Counted from the stretch's first letter, positions 14,019-26,318 are shown. The stretch is DNA of 64,000 bases from Chrysomallon squamiferum (GCA_012295275.1 CM022679.1:5363657-5427656), one strand, 5' to 3'. Made by a program: numbers and translations. The notes: generated by a model not told the origin, from the letters alone.

Positions 14019-14326
14019 TAATGCCCTTGTCCTTGAACTAAAATAGAACTGAAGTAAGTTTAATAAGTATCTCAGAGTTTTATAAGTACGTTTTACTAAG
14101 ATTTCTGAAAGAAGTGATACTGTAAGCCTTACCATACAACTCGAAATGGATGACATCGCAATCTCGTTTATTTGTGCATTCGTTACAAACAGACGAATCG
14201 ATAATAACAGTGTACACGTCGACAGCAAGTATCTAATAAAGAAGTTAGCCAGCAGAAATATACAATGCATATAAACACGAATAAGTCACCTCCGTTATAA
14301 CTATATTATTTTAAGTACAGATATGT

Positions 14327-14579
14327 TTACACACACACACACACACACACACGAATACAAACCAATACACACATACATACACCAACATAAATACACAGAT
14401 ATTTACACACGTGATGAAAAGTCATCAAACAAAATCGAAACAAAACATGACCGCAACAACAACGACAACAGCAACAGCAGCAGCAGTAATAATAATAAGA
14501 AGAATAAGAATAAGAATAATAATGTGCTTAACTGATCAATGATATCGGAGGAATAGGAAATATCAACCTTATTAAAAAA

Positions 14580-14638
<59 letters not shown>

Positions 14639-14770
14639 GGTGATGCAGCTGTTGTTGTTGCGGTCATGTTTTGTTTCGATATCATAATATTTTTCCGTTT
14701 AGGAGTGTATATATCTGCATATTTATGTTGGTGTATGTAAGTGTTTGTTTATCAGTGTATGTAAGTATGT
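14327..14770. repeat. imperfect palindrome with 28-bp perfect inner arms
   Basis: Positions 14436-14463 are exactly reverse-complementary to 14651-14678 (arm begins cgaaacaaaacatgaccgca). Complementarity continues outward through the acatacaccaacataaata word near 14380 and its inverse near 14728. The centre holds short trinucleotide runs and an (ATT)n tract (14581-14638). Confidence 0.75.
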
Positions 14771-14788
14771 CGCTGTGTGAACAGTTTC

Positions 14789-14933
<145 letters not shown>

Positions 14934-16187
14934 TGAGTGTAAAAAAGAATATTTGTTGTTTAATGGTAGGTTATAAATATATATGTATATATATATATTT
15001 TTTTTTTAATCTCCAAAACCAACACGAGCACTGAATTATATTTTACATTCAATAAGTTTAATACGTGACGGCTTAGTATTTCATAGATCCTGTTCTAGAT
15101 AACACGGGCCATAATTTTTCATCTTGTAACAATATATTAAAGGATAAACGTAATTCTAGGGGAATACCCGGCTTATCGGTGTCTCCTGTGTAAATGTTAG
15201 AGGTGCATTTTCATTGGCTCAGAGGTTTTTCTTCCCGGTAGTTCGTTCTTTTGTTCGTTTCTTTCTTTCTTAGAAAAGGACTAACGCTAACCCAATAAAT
15301 CAAAGATTAAGAATATTAACAAACATACGATCGTTTGTTTTGAATATTTTTTTTTTTTTTTTTTTTTACACGCCTCTTTATAAACGCACTTATAATCAAG
15401 ACCTCACAAACGTCAGACTGAAACGTATGGAAGACATTCACCTGCACTCCTACCACTCGACTACCGAGACCACTTTAGAAAAGTGATCACCGCTTCTCGC
15501 TAAAGTCGCCGCTCTTTGCCTTTAGTCATTTTAGCACGAAAGAACGCGCGAATGTGCGAGTCTGAGGATGTGAGCGTGTATGCGAGTTGACTTGATTATA
15601 TTTTATGGAAATTAAATATATCGAAATGATATTAACATGCTCTCTCTCCAATACCCGTTATATTTGCGTTTTAGTTCAAATGAATTTTTTTTTTTTAAAT
15701 TTAAATATTTTAGCATTTTCATTTTTACGACGTGCATTTGCGTCTCCCCCCCCCTTTTTGAACCCGTTTAGGTAGGAGTTTGTTGGTAGCCTTTTCATTT
15801 TGTTTATTTATGCACAACAAATTTCTTCCAAGATTAAACCTTTTAAAACAAACTGCAAATACTGAGCAATGGTGAAGTTTTCAATACGATCCGACGGAAT
15901 AATCAATTTGTATTTTCTTAATTTTACATGTTCCATCTTTCACAGTTTGAAAGCACAATATTCTGAACCTTATAGTTAACATTTCATGGGAAAAACTAAA
16001 TCTTTTGAAGAAAATTTAAAACAAATAACTGGGTATATACAGGAAAGGTGTCAACCGTAATACTGTTATCAACCGATATATCAGACTTGCACTGTAATCT
16101 TCAAACGTTTCAATAAAAATTAAATGCATTTCTGGCCATTCCCAGCAATATTAGAAGTGATAAATAAAACAAGAGTTTTTACGATGC

Positions 16188-16193
16188 TTTATT
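16188..16193 (-). terminator. polyadenylation signal of gene G1
   Basis: AATAAA on the minus strand, just after a candidate last exon (acceptor AG at 16239-16238, exon from 16237). The preceding text, actgtggtggaattta, resembles the 3' ends of G2 (ctctggtgtgaag) and G3 (cgctggtggaa), which supports it as the true gene end. Confidence 0.6.
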
Positions 16194-16576
16194 ATTAAAT
16201 TCCACCACAGTAAAAATTGGTCATCTTAATGAAAACCTGAAAAGAGTAAGAATCTAGAATTAGACAAATACATTTTTAAAATTTTGTATATTATTTCCAT
16301 TACGTGTAAACGCCTCAGCAGAAAACTGGCTACTTCATTTCATTTTGTTGTAATGTTTAACAGAATGTAGCGAAGGAAAATACACGTTTAAAATGCTGTA
16401 ATATTAAAAACTTCAATGAAGTATACAAATATCAATACATTTGAGACAAATTAAAAACATTTACGATAATGTTTTGCGCATTTAACTTGTACTACGTCAT
16501 TGTTCAATTCGAACGATTTTCAATTTGAGCCTAATTCGATGTACGGAATGACTTGAGCACATTATCGAAAAGACCA

Positions 16577-18959
16577 TCAAGACCAATCTACGACTCGGAC
16601 AAAACCAGAATGTTCTAATTCTGAAAATGTTCAGTTTAATGAAAATAATTCTTGATAAGAATTCTACATTTCATTATATTTTTTGGCATTATGTCGGTAC
16701 ATTTATACCACTTTCTATTAAACCGAATTGTGAAATAAAAAGGAATTGTAGATGAGAAAACTCGTGTAAATTATGACTACCTGTTTTCTGTACGAGAGCT
16801 CGTCTACGAAAGCCGGGTTCTAGTGGCTGTGCTGAGGCAAGCGACACTCCACTGTTCAACGCAGGCTGACCGCCGTAAACGGGTGTCGTAATAAAGTCTT
16901 TCAAAAACGAGCAAGCTTCGTGCAGCAAGTCGAGGAAAGGCAGATGAATATCCTGAAAAATTCAGCGTTTTACGTTTCGTTTTCTCAAGCGACAATAAAT
17001 CAACAGATTTCCGTGAAATGTTCGTTTTATCCAACAGCGTATTCACTTGTTATGTTATAAACTGAAAACTCACCTTGTTCATCTCTTCCAAGTGTTTCGA
17101 AATTCTGCAAAGACTTAATGTTCCCTTGACAACAGAATGCTTCAGTTTCTCAGTTTTCGGCGATTCAGACATTTCATAGCGCTTTGCTGCCACAGAATTG
17201 CCCATGGAACCGCCGTGGTTGCCTCCGCCGAACTCGCCTTTCGAATTGCCCATGGAACCGCCGTGGTTGCCCCCGCCATTCGAATTGCCCATGGAACCGC
17301 CCTGGTTGCCTCCTCCGAATCCGCCATTCGAATTGCCCATGGAACCGCCGTGGTTGCCTCCGCCGAATCCGCCATTCGAATTGCCCATGGAACCGCCGTG
17401 GTTGCCTCCGCCGAATCCGCCATTCGAATTGCCCATGGAACCGCCCTGGTTGCCACCGCCATTCGAATTGCCCATGGAACCGCCCTGGTTGCCCCCGCCA
17501 TTCGAATTGCCCATGGAACCGCCCTGGTTGCCTCCGCCGAATCCGCCTTTCGAATTGCCCATGGAACCGCCCTGGTTGCCACCGCCATTCGAATTGCCCA
17601 TGGAACCGCCCTGGTTGCCCCCGCCATTCGAACTGCCCATGGAACCGCCCTGGTTGCCTCCTCCGAATCCGCCATTCGAATTGCCCATGGAACCGCCCTG
17701 GTTGCCTCCGCCGAATCCGCCATTCGAATTGCCCATGGAACCGCCCTGGTTGCCACCGCCATTCGAATTGCCCATGGAACCGCCCTGGTTGCCCCCGCCA
17801 TTCGAACTGCCCATGGAACCGCCCTGGTTGCCTCCTCCGAATCCGCCATTCGAATTGCCCATGGAACCGCCGTGGTTGCCTCCTCCGAATCCGCCATTCG
17901 AATTGCCCATGGAACCGCCGTGGTTGCCTCCGCCGAATCCGCCATACGAATTGCCCATGGAACCGCCGTGGTTGCCTCCGCCGAATCCGCCATACGAATT
18001 GCCCATGGAACCGCCGTGGTTGCCTCCGCCGAATCCGCCTTTCGAATTGCCCATGGAACCGCCCTGGTTGCCACCGCCATTCGAATTGCCCATGGAACCG
18101 CCCTGGTTGCCCCCGCCATTCGAATTGCCCATGGAACCGCCCTGGTTGCCTCCTCCGAATCCGCCATTCGAATTGCCCATGGAACCGCCGTGGTTGCCTC
18201 CTCCGAATCCGCCATTCGAATTGCCCATGGAACCGCCCTGGTTCCCTCCGAATCCGCCATTCGAATTGCCCATGGAACCGCCCTGGTTGCCTCCTCCGAA
18301 TCCGCCATTCGAATTGCCCATGGAACCGCCGTGGTTGCCTCCGCCGAATCCGCCATACGAATTGCCCATGGAACCGCCGTGGTTGCCTCCGCCGAATCCG
18401 CCATACGAATTGCCCATGGAACCGCCGTGGTTGCCTCCGCCGAATCCGCCATACGAATTGCCCATGGAACCGCCGTGGTTGCCTCCGCCATTCGAATTGC
18501 CCATCGAACCGCCCATGGTGTTGCCGTAGTTGCCGCCCATCGAATTACCGTAGTTAGATCCTCCATTAGAACCGACATCGTTAGAATAGTGGCAGACATC
18601 CAGCAGAATTTCCATCAAACCCGCATCCAACAGTTGAGAAGCTCTAGTTCTGCTCACGTTAGAACTGTCTGGAATGGAGGTGTTCAGTTCTGGTGACTGA
18701 AAGAAGTCGGTAAAACGAAATACAAATTCAGATACGGATTGCGTACATACAGTCGAATAAAATGTTCTAAAAATTAGATGTTTACCTCAACGTTGTTCAA
18801 AATTGTTACGCCAGCACAAATTTTCTGGACTCCTTTCTTAATCCGTTCTTCCAGTCGTCTTCGTCTGCCTCTGCCTCGTCCTGCACCTCTGTGTCTGCGA
18901 CAGTCCGTCACATGTTGACAGACAACTGCCAACACCATCAGAATTATCAACACCTTCAT
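16577..18959 (-). CDS. G1: secreted protein with a long Gly/Asn/Ser repeat
   Basis: Family not recognised. Exon 2 (18962-18786; ATG 18959-18957) codes a signal peptide MKVLIILMVLAVVCQHVTDC, then an Arg-rich helix with one Cys. Exon 3 (18696-17074, 541 codons, uninterrupted) starts with a helix LLDAGLMEILLDVC, carries about 30 copies of GGSMGNSNGGFGGGNQ (16 residues, alternating with a 13-residue form), and ends with KLKHSVVKGTLSLCRISKHL. Exon 4 (16952-16781) codes FLDLLHEACSFLKDF. Exons 2 to 4 join in phase 0; exon 4 ends in phase 1. A possible last coding exon (16620-16577) would add about 15 residues and a TGA; this end is tentative. The two C-terminal helical exons found in G2-G4 are not found here. 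A non-coding first exon ends at 19157. Inferred: an extracellular fibrous, mucus or matrix protein. Confidence 0.8.
17195..18510 (-). repeat. coding minisatellite of G1, 48/39-bp units
   Basis: About 30 units, each containing cccatggaaccgcc on the plus strand. Two unit lengths (16 and 13 residues) alternate in short blocks that themselves recur, a higher-order pattern made by repeated unequal exchange. All units are multiples of three bases. The block is markedly GC-richer than its surroundings, and its lack of stops opens long meaningless frames on both strands. Confidence 0.95.
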
Positions 18960-19156
18960 TTCCTGGATTTATAATAAAACCACAGTAATTAGGATTTTTT
19001 AAATATCAGCTTGCTTTAAATTAATATGTACATACTTAAGTAAATAAATAAAATTAAAATTAAACTGACATGCCTTCAGTTCCATCTTAGCATCTGAAAA
19101 GAGGCAAAGAAAATCAAAATCTAACCTATAATTCAGAAATGAAAAAATAAGTCTAC

Positions 19157-19252
19157 CTTAATCGAGCAAAGCCCCCAAAACAAACAGCAAAGAAAAACGT
19201 ACATCTTTTTATATGAAGTATGTGGTCACGTGTTAGACATGCAATTCACGTG
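19157..19252 (-). promoter_or_regulatory. G1 promoter and non-coding first exon
   Basis: On the minus strand: CACGTG (19252-19247), 14 bp, CACGTG (19232-19227), 13 bp, TATAAAAA-type box (19213-19206), then a short first exon ending in aag with donor GTAGAC (exon end 19157). The two E-boxes lie 20 bp apart centre to centre, about two helical turns. Confidence 0.75.
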
Positions 19253-19320
19253 CTTTTTGTGTTATTACTGATTTTGATTTATTCATTTACTTGAGTTTCT
19301 TTAAAAATGTATCTCTTTTG

Positions 19321-19370
<50 letters not shown>

Positions 19371-20210
19371 GTTTTTTTTTTTTAATTCTAAAATAATTAT
19401 TTTCTGGGTTTTGTTTAATATTATTTCCTCTTTATATTTTATATACATATATCATTATTGTTGTCGTTATTATTTTGTTGTTTTAATTTTCATTTATGTT
19501 CGGATTTTTTTTTCTTTCAAATTTCATTCATTCACTTGCTTGATGTTGAGAAAGTAAAGCAGTAAGAAGCTTGCACAGTCTTATAAAATTACATATATAA
19601 ACACATATTTAAAAAAAAAAAAAAAAAAACTTTGTAAACATTTGTAAATAAATCAGTCGATAAGAAGCAACCATATACATACATACAAACAGATACAGCC
19701 AACAGACAGAGAGAAATTTAATGGGTTTTTCTCTTATCTATTTATGATATTTCGGATTGTGCCTGCGCATCTGCATATATATGTGTATATATATATACGT
19801 GTGTGTGTATGTACAGACAAACCTAAAGTTGAGGGGAAAATTTTGTTTCTAAACAATAGAGGACAAAGGCATGGTAATATATTTTATTTGTTTATTTTAT
19901 ATTGTTTTGTTTTGTACACTTAACTGAATGTCTTTCTAAATTGTTTTTAAATAGCAGATATGTTATTACGGGCGCAGTTTGCTGTATTGCAACTAACGGA
20001 TCAGGTGTTTTATCGGAATTTTCTCGACAGAAAACGTTTTGGGCAATTCCGCAATTCCACTGAGCTGCTGTCCTATTTCAAACACCCCGTAACAGCGGTT
20101 TGACAAAACAGTTTGAACCAGTTTAGAATTTACACGTGTATTTTGTTTTTAGAATTGTTAGGCGTCAATATTTTATAATGAAAATAAAGAACAAATGACT
20201 TTTTGTAATT
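19253..20210. other. G1-G2 intergenic region
   Basis: Between the G1 promoter and the 3' end of G2. Contains an (ATT)n tract (19322-19370), poly-A near 19610-19629 and short TA/TG runs. No coding exon was recognised. Confidence 0.6.
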
Positions 20211-20216
20211 TTTATT
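20211..20216 (-). terminator. polyadenylation signal of gene G2
   Basis: AATAAA on the minus strand, preceded by attttctctggtgtgaagt, which matches the context at the G3 3' end. Confidence 0.6.
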
Positions 20217-20427
20217 ACTTCACACCAGAGAAAATATTATCATTTCATGTTGACACCTGGAGTTCTAATACGAAAAGGCAAAATAGTTTAAGAAATGTAC
20301 ATGTGTGTTCATATGAATATAGTTTCCGATCTGTTGTTAAGCCGTCAATATTGATAATATTTTAACCAATTTGAGAAATAAATTTCAGTTAGAACGTACG
20401 TAAACAATCAACATAAATTTTATCGTT

Positions 20428-22026
20428 TTATATATGCAAGTATGGCAGTTTTACTGAACGATAAACATCTGATCGTTTCATTGGTTTCATCAGCAGTTTT
20501 AATACTTTGAAGAGATTAACGTATGGATATTTCAAAGCCTCCAATAAATCTTCGCAGACGTCCTTGCACTGGTCTTTGACACTAATGAACAGCTGCGTCT
20601 GGGATGACAGATTTTCCTGCAGTAACACGAAGGCTCCACTCTGAAAATGGTACATTATGAACACATTTTTGAGATCAATATTTTTACATACTGATTCTGA
20701 AATACAAAATAGTGTCAAAAACTGAAACTGAATTTCCTTTAAACAAATATCTATTAAGACTTCAGATGGTAAATTACGTTTCTTTGCAAAATCGTGTGAA
20801 TGGCATTTAAAAACTTCAACTTACGTCTTCCATTTCTAAAAGGTGCTGACACATGTTTGCTATTCTTAACACGATATCTGAAATAAGAAAAAAAATCACT
20901 ACTGGTATTTAGAAATATAGAATGTACAGTTTCAACACAAACCATTCAGTCTAGTGTATGAAATATTTAACCATTTTGTAACTTGCTGATATCCAATATT
21001 AAAATATACCAATTTTGATGTTCGGCTACACATACAAACGCACATTAATATTAAAAACAATTTCGAGGTTTCCTGCGGATTTCGATATATTATTATTTAA
21101 AAGGTGGATCAGATTAAATACCCGATTTTATTTTAGAAGCACCCTCTGCGTCAGACGTGGGTGGGGGTGTGGTAGATACTGCACGTTCCCTGAGGACAGG
21201 TGTGGTTGGTGACACACTACGTGACAGCACAGTTGCCTTATCATCAAATGTTTTCAGAAAAGTACAAGCTTCATCCAGGAGTTCGAGGAATGGCTGTTCT
21301 AGTTCCTGCAAGAAATTTAAGATATCAAATAAAACTAACAAATTTGTTTTACAATATCAAACATAATTTCATAAAAGGAAAAAAACAGAAGTAAGAAAAT
21401 TACCAAATCCATTTTTTCCAGATGTTTAGAAATTCGACAAAGTCTGGATGTGCCTCTGTCAATGGAATGTTTCAGTTTGTCTGTTTTGGGATATTTTAGC
21501 ATTTCATTGCGCTTTGCGGCTTCCGAATCATCGTCTTGTCGTCGTCGTCCTTGTCATGATCATCGTCGGAATCTACGGAGTCGCAGACGTCAAGCAGAAT
21601 GTCCATCAAACCCGCGTCAAGCGCTTCAGAAGCTCCGTTTCTGTTCATAGCTCGTTGAACTGGAGACGTGTCTGGATACGATGCATTTTTCGAGTCTTCC
21701 GAATTCTGAAACGAAAATATTTTAAATTTGACATTAAATCAACTATTCGTTTGTCTACATAAAATCTAGAATCCGTTGTCGCTTGTTAAACCAATTTACT
21801 CACTGGAAACCCAATATACAACAAGCTTATACCGATTTGTCATTTTACTGTTTTAAAAAACTACCTGAACATCGTCCAGTATTTTTACGCCAGTACAAAG
21901 TTTCCGGATGCCTTTCTCAATCCGTTCTTCCAGTCGTTCACGTCTACGTCTTCCACCTCCGTGTCTACGACAATCTGTGAGATGACAGACAACTGCTAAC
22001 ACCATCAGACCTACCAACACCTTCAT
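20428..22026 (-). CDS. G2: secreted protein with Asp-rich centre, one apparent frameshift
   Basis: Paralogue of G1 and G3-G5. Exons: 22029-21865 (ATG 22026; MKVLVGLMVLAVVCHLTDC, then RRRRERLEERIEKGIRKLC); 21705-21404 (ASYPDTSPVQRAMNRNGASE, GLMDILLDVC, a short Asp/His/Lys run, then KLKHSIDRGTSRLCRISKHL); 21305-21143 (PFLELLDEACTFLKTF and a Thr/Pro-rich tail); 20877-20825 (IVLRIANMCQHLLEMED); 20640-20428 (AFVLLQENLSS..CKDVCEDLLEAL to TAA). Phases agree except in exon 3, which is 302 nt instead of a multiple of three: near 21535 an expected aaggac reads aagac, and the direct frame then stops about 11 codons later. Either a real disabling deletion or an assembly error. Its last helix has two cysteines where other members have one. 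The final exon is longer than in G3/G4 and its exact end is less certain. Confidence 0.75.
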
Positions 22027-22514
22027 TTTCTGAATATATAAACAAGGTAACACTATTAAACACTTAGATATTAATTTTCTAAGCAGCAATAATAATAATA
22101 AATAATAATTATTATGACAATGAATAATACTAGTAAGATAAAAAAAATAAAATAAAAAGATAACAAGGAGTGTAGAACTGTAAATCACTGAAGTTAGGAC
22201 GGACGTCAGTGGCTCAACACACCATATTACGAAACATTTAACATTCTGTTTAACAATATTAATATTTCTGTAAACGGTCATTTGATCTTTAACACTGTTT
22301 TTGTACGCCACCAACGAGCTACGTGACAGCTGATGGGCAATTCTTCATCCATTTAAAACAATTACGATTATATGGAAAAAAATTACAAATTACAAAATTG
22401 AAATAATCTCCGAAATTAATTACTATGAAAAAAATTGCCCAATAGAAATGTTAATAATGGTAATGTACAAAGAGTAAAATTCAAAGAATAAAGAAAAAAA
22501 GAAGAAAAAACAAC

Positions 22515-22593
22515 ATGGGAATCCATTTATCAGATTTGTTTTGTGTCGGTGTCGTTTCGGTATCGGGTAAATGTATTCCCAGGCTAAGTCAAC
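22515..22593. repeat. small inverted repeat in G2 intron 1
   Basis: Counterpart of the 17-bp hairpin in G5 intron 1 (32237-32304), with the same central text (gtgtcggtgtcgtttcggta). Here the two arms have several mismatches. Confidence 0.6.
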
Positions 22594-22667
22594 TAAAATA
22601 AACGACAGAAGAAAAACAAAATAGTGTACGAAATTTAAAAGGCATTTACGAAAGTAACGAACACTAC

Positions 22668-22752
22668 CTTTGACTCAGCAAAGCCAGTTTCCAAATTAAT
22701 GCATGCGTTTTTATACAGGTGTTGATCACGTGTTTCGCACACGATTCACGTG
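22668..22752 (-). promoter_or_regulatory. G2 promoter and non-coding first exon
   Basis: Minus strand: CACGTG (22752-22747), 14 bp, CACGTG (22732-22727), 11 bp, TATAAAAA (22715-22708), then a first exon ending tcaaag with donor GTAGTG (exon end 22668). Nearly the same sequence as the G5 promoter, including the downstream words gcatgcatt and ctggctttgct. Confidence 0.8.
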
Positions 22753-22868
22753 TTTCTCGTTTTTATTCGGAAAACTTTCTTCGTTTTGTTTTCCGAGATT
22801 CAAAAATTAAACTTTTCTTTCATTGTATTTTTTTTTCATTTATTGTATTAATTTCAATTTTATTCAAA

Positions 22869-22907
<39 letters not shown>

Positions 22908-24201
22908 ATGTGCTATTAATATCTAAAATTGTATAGGTTTTCCTTATTTTATATCCGCTTTACTTATTTATTAGTTTTATATATATATTTTTTTTTTATT
23001 TATACATTGTTTTTCATTTGTTTTATTTTTCTTGTTATTTAGTTTATTTACTTATTTCATATATTTGTTCATCTGCTTTATTTATGTTTTTTTTTTGTTT
23101 TTTTTAAATGTATTTAATTACAACTAATATTCTTATTTATTACTTATATATTTTATTTCGTTCGTCTGTTAGTGTATTTGTTCAATTTATTCAGTTATTC
23201 TTTTTTAATTTTTTTTTTTTAATTATTTCATTTTGTTCCTTTTCATTTCATTTATTACTTTTAACTACCAATATTGCTACTACATCTATATTTTATTACT
23301 AATTCGTAGTTGTAGCAGAATTAATCGTTTGTAGTTATAGGTGTAGATGCAATAGTAAAAAGTACATGTGTTTGGTTATAAATGTTTTATATAAATCTGT
23401 ATTAACGTCAAAGCACACGCGTCGTTTTAAACAGACGGGTTTGCGATGCAGGACTTACCTGAGTTATTGTTGAAACATTTCAATGGTAATCGAGTTGAGA
23501 ACGAAGAAATATTTTAAAAGTACACTCTACAAATTCTTAACATTTAGCGTCTGCAATTGATTAAACATACAAGAAGAAAATCTATTCGTCCACGGGCAAT
23601 GCATGCAGAATGTCATTTAATGAAAGTAGATTTACAACACCGATTAGAATGGTAAATAATCCAAGAGGTTTGTAATATTTATCGATCACCACACTGATTT
23701 TATCTTTTAAGTCAAGTACCTGCGGAGTTGTTTTAAATCTTTAGTAGATTAAACACTTTATTTTATTATACTCTGTTGAAGCATTTATGTAAATATAAGG
23801 TTTTGATATCGGTCCATTTGTTAAGTGTTTTTAATCTCGTTTTTAGATATTAAAGAAAATTCCCCGCCGTTCTACACCCGCCCTTTTCCTAACGCAATAG
23901 TTTAGTATTTAGATTAATCAATGTTTGTTCCTTAAAAATTTTAAAAAAATTAGTTATTCGATTTTTAATCAACATCGTAGTACAAGTCCGTCCGACCAAG
24001 TAAATATTAATCTAAATTTCGTACGTCAGCCGAAATAAATGTACGTTTCATGTTCAGCTTTGAAGCCGTTTTGGTACTATATGCATTACAGTTAGTAATG
24101 TTTACTTAACTAAGCATTTCTAAATACTAAATACACAGCGAAACATTTCCAGACCTGTTCAACGTTTCAGAAAACAAAACGGCTATTTTTTGTTTCAATT
24201 A
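22753..24201. other. G2-G3 intergenic region with the outer half of an inverted-duplication arm
   Basis: 22820-23300 is T-rich simple sequence with a poly-T tract (22869-22903). From about 23480 to 23860 the sequence is a reverse-complement match, interrupted by differences, to about 31310-31680. No coding exon was recognised. Confidence 0.65.
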
Positions 24202-24207
24202 TTTATT
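24202..24207 (-). terminator. polyadenylation signal of gene G3
   Basis: AATAAA on the minus strand, in the last exon about 40 bp after the stop codon and just after cgctggtgg, a word shared with the 3' ends of G1 and G2. Confidence 0.65.
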
Positions 24208-24244
24208 CCACCAGCGAAAATATTTTCATTTTCTCTCCAAGGTT

Positions 24245-25788
24245 TTAGATCTGAAATTGAAGAAAAAACATCTCAACGTTAGCATTCAATATATATTTTA
24301 CGAAATATCGTTGAAAAATAGATTAAAAGTTCCCGTTTTATAATTAAACGTACGGACCTTGGGTTTCAATGCACCAGACAGATCTCGACAGAATCCTAAC
24401 CACCTGTTTTTGATGATGATGAACAGTCTTGGGTTGGTGGGTAGATATTTGTGCATTAGCTTCATAGCTCCAATCTGAAAATCAGATTAAGAATTCTTCA
24501 ATGTCGGAATTTTCAACTAAAATAGTTTAGCATCGCATTTTATACAACAAGTATAAACAATGTCGGCTTTCCCAATTACACTAAATTATGGAAAATTTGA
24601 ACGAGTTTTCAATTTCATGTAAATTCTGTGACAGCGTTACAATTGTATTTACCTTGTTAATTTTGGAGAGGAGCTGACAAATTTTCGCCATTTGCATTAC
24701 GATATCTGCAGGGAAAAAAAAAAACATTACAACCGTTAACATAAAATAGCACACGTAATGGAGTAAAAAAAAAAAACTCGCTGAAAATATATTTACCATA
24801 TACATACACACATTTTAAAAATAACATTTAAAAACCACCTGGTGCACTGGGGAAAGCCGATTCAGGAAAACCTTCGGGTTGGGGCGTTGTCGGTACGAAA
24901 CGTTCTTTAAGGACAGGCGTGGTGGGCGGTACATCAGATGGGGGTACAGTTGCCTCACTGCTAGGACGAGATTTCCTATCTGCAAAATCTTTCAAAAATG
25001 CGCAAGCTTCATCAAGCAAATCGAGGAAAGGGAGATCTAAACCCTGTAGGAAGGAAATTAAATGAATATAAAAATGCGCGTTCTGTCGAGATGCATTTCA
25101 GTAAACTTATTACATTTATACAATAATTACCATATCCATCATTTCCAAATGTTTCGAAATTCTACAAAGTCTGAATGTGCCTGCGACAACGCGATGTTTC
25201 AGTATGTTGATCTTTGGAAATTTTGGCATTCCATCACGCTTTCCCGCTTCCGACTCGTCCATCGAGTCATCGTCGTCCTCGTCCTTGTCATGATCATCGT
25301 CCTCGTGATCATCGTCCTTGTCATGATCGTCGGAATCTACGGAGTCGCAGACGTCAAGCAGAATATCCATCAAACCCGCGTCAAGCGCTTCAGAAGCTCC
25401 GTTTCTGTTCATAGCTCGTTGAACTGGAGACGTGTCTGGATACGATGCATTGTTCGATTCTTCAGCATTCTGAAAAGAAACACGGTTCAAATCTAATCCG
25501 CTCAGTTTCTAAAACGTCTTCATGAAACGCAATTCAGTGTACTTTGTTAAAAATCATTTCGGCATATTATTGAAGGAAAAATCCAACTTCAAACTACTAA
25601 GCTGTTAAATACATTTGAATGTTTACCTCCAGTTTGTCCAGAATTTTCACGCCAGTACAAAGTCTCTCGACTCCTTTCTCAATTCGTTCTTCTAGACGTT
25701 CGCGTCTACGTCCACCTCGTCCTCTACGACCCTCCGTCAGATGTTGACATACACACGCTAACACGATCAGAACTACCAACACCTTCAT
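24245..25788 (-). CDS. G3: secreted protein with acidic Asp/His/Lys centre, intact
   Basis: The cleanest member, with seven exons and no disruption. Coding exons: 25791-25627 (ATG 25788; MKVLVVLIVLACVCQHLTEG, then RRRERLEERIEKGVERLC); 25469-25131 (ASYPDTSPVQRAMNRNGASE, GLMDILLDVC, an acidic DDHDKDDDHEDDDHDKDEDD run, then RLCRISKHLEMMDM); 25043-24839 (LPFLDLLDEACAFLKDF, then a Pro/Thr/Ser tail); 24705-24653 (DIVMQMAKICQLLSKINK, the Asp codon split by the intron); 24474-24358 (IGAMKLMHKYLPTNP.. with one Cys); and 24250, where ATC is followed at once by TAA (24247-24245). About 293 residues with six conserved cysteines, one per helix. Phases are 0 except the exon 4/5 junction (phase 1). The acidic segment might bind calcium; that is inference. 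Confidence 0.87.
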
Positions 25789-26224
25789 TTTCTGTAATAA
25801 AAAATGAAAAATACAATACTTTAACCGCTACATTGTAACCTTTCACAATGTCATGCACATTATACGTTTAAAAATAGTCGTAATTTGTGAAAGCTAAAAT
25901 TACATCATCTACCAACGACGTTATGAACAGTTTTGCGATACTTGCAACTTCAGTAATTTAATAAAAACCATTTAAAGCATATTCGCGTTTGACGAAAGCC
26001 GAGGAAAGTTCTGGTAACCATTTCCCCCCCCCCCCCGCCTCGCGACCAAGTCTTATTGCCTCCGTTTATCAACTTTAAAAAACGAGCCAAAAATGAATTT
26101 AGGAAGCTTAAAATAGCAACCGTATTCAACAGTTTTCATTGAGAAACAAAACACGAATAGCAATTTAAGACGAATGTATAAATTTAAAAATCAAAAGAAA
26201 CATATAATAAATATTTGCTGTTAC

Positions 26225-26318
26225 CTTAACTGAGCAATACCCAAAACAATCTTCAAGGTGGTTTCTATGTCTTTTTATAGAAATTAGATGATCACGTGAT
26301 AGGCTTGCAATCCACGTG
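26225..26318 (-). promoter_or_regulatory. G3 promoter and non-coding first exon
   Basis: Minus strand: CACGTG (26318-26313), 14 bp, CACGTG (26298-26293), 13 bp, TATAAAAA (26279-26272), and a first exon ending gttaag with donor GTAA (exon end 26225). Confidence 0.8.

Larger units (their letters stand above)
21590..23860 (-). repeat. inverted duplication, left arm (contains the 5' half of G2)
   Basis: Reverse-complement match to about 31310-33200. It covers the G2 upstream region, promoter, intron 1 with its small hairpin, exon 2, intron 2 and the first part of exon 3. Shared non-coding words include caaatggaccgatatcaaaa, ttggattatttaccattcta and aaaatattttcgtttcag. Similarity stops inside exon 3, where the central repeats of G2 and G5 differ completely. 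Confidence 0.8.

Noticed and set aside
17137-18696. Long plus-strand frames of 443-519 codons and a second minus-strand frame over the G1 repeat
   Set aside because: A stop-free repeat with a period divisible by three stays open in several frames. Only the minus-strand frame with the DILLDVC and KHSVVKGT flanks and matching splice sites is supported.
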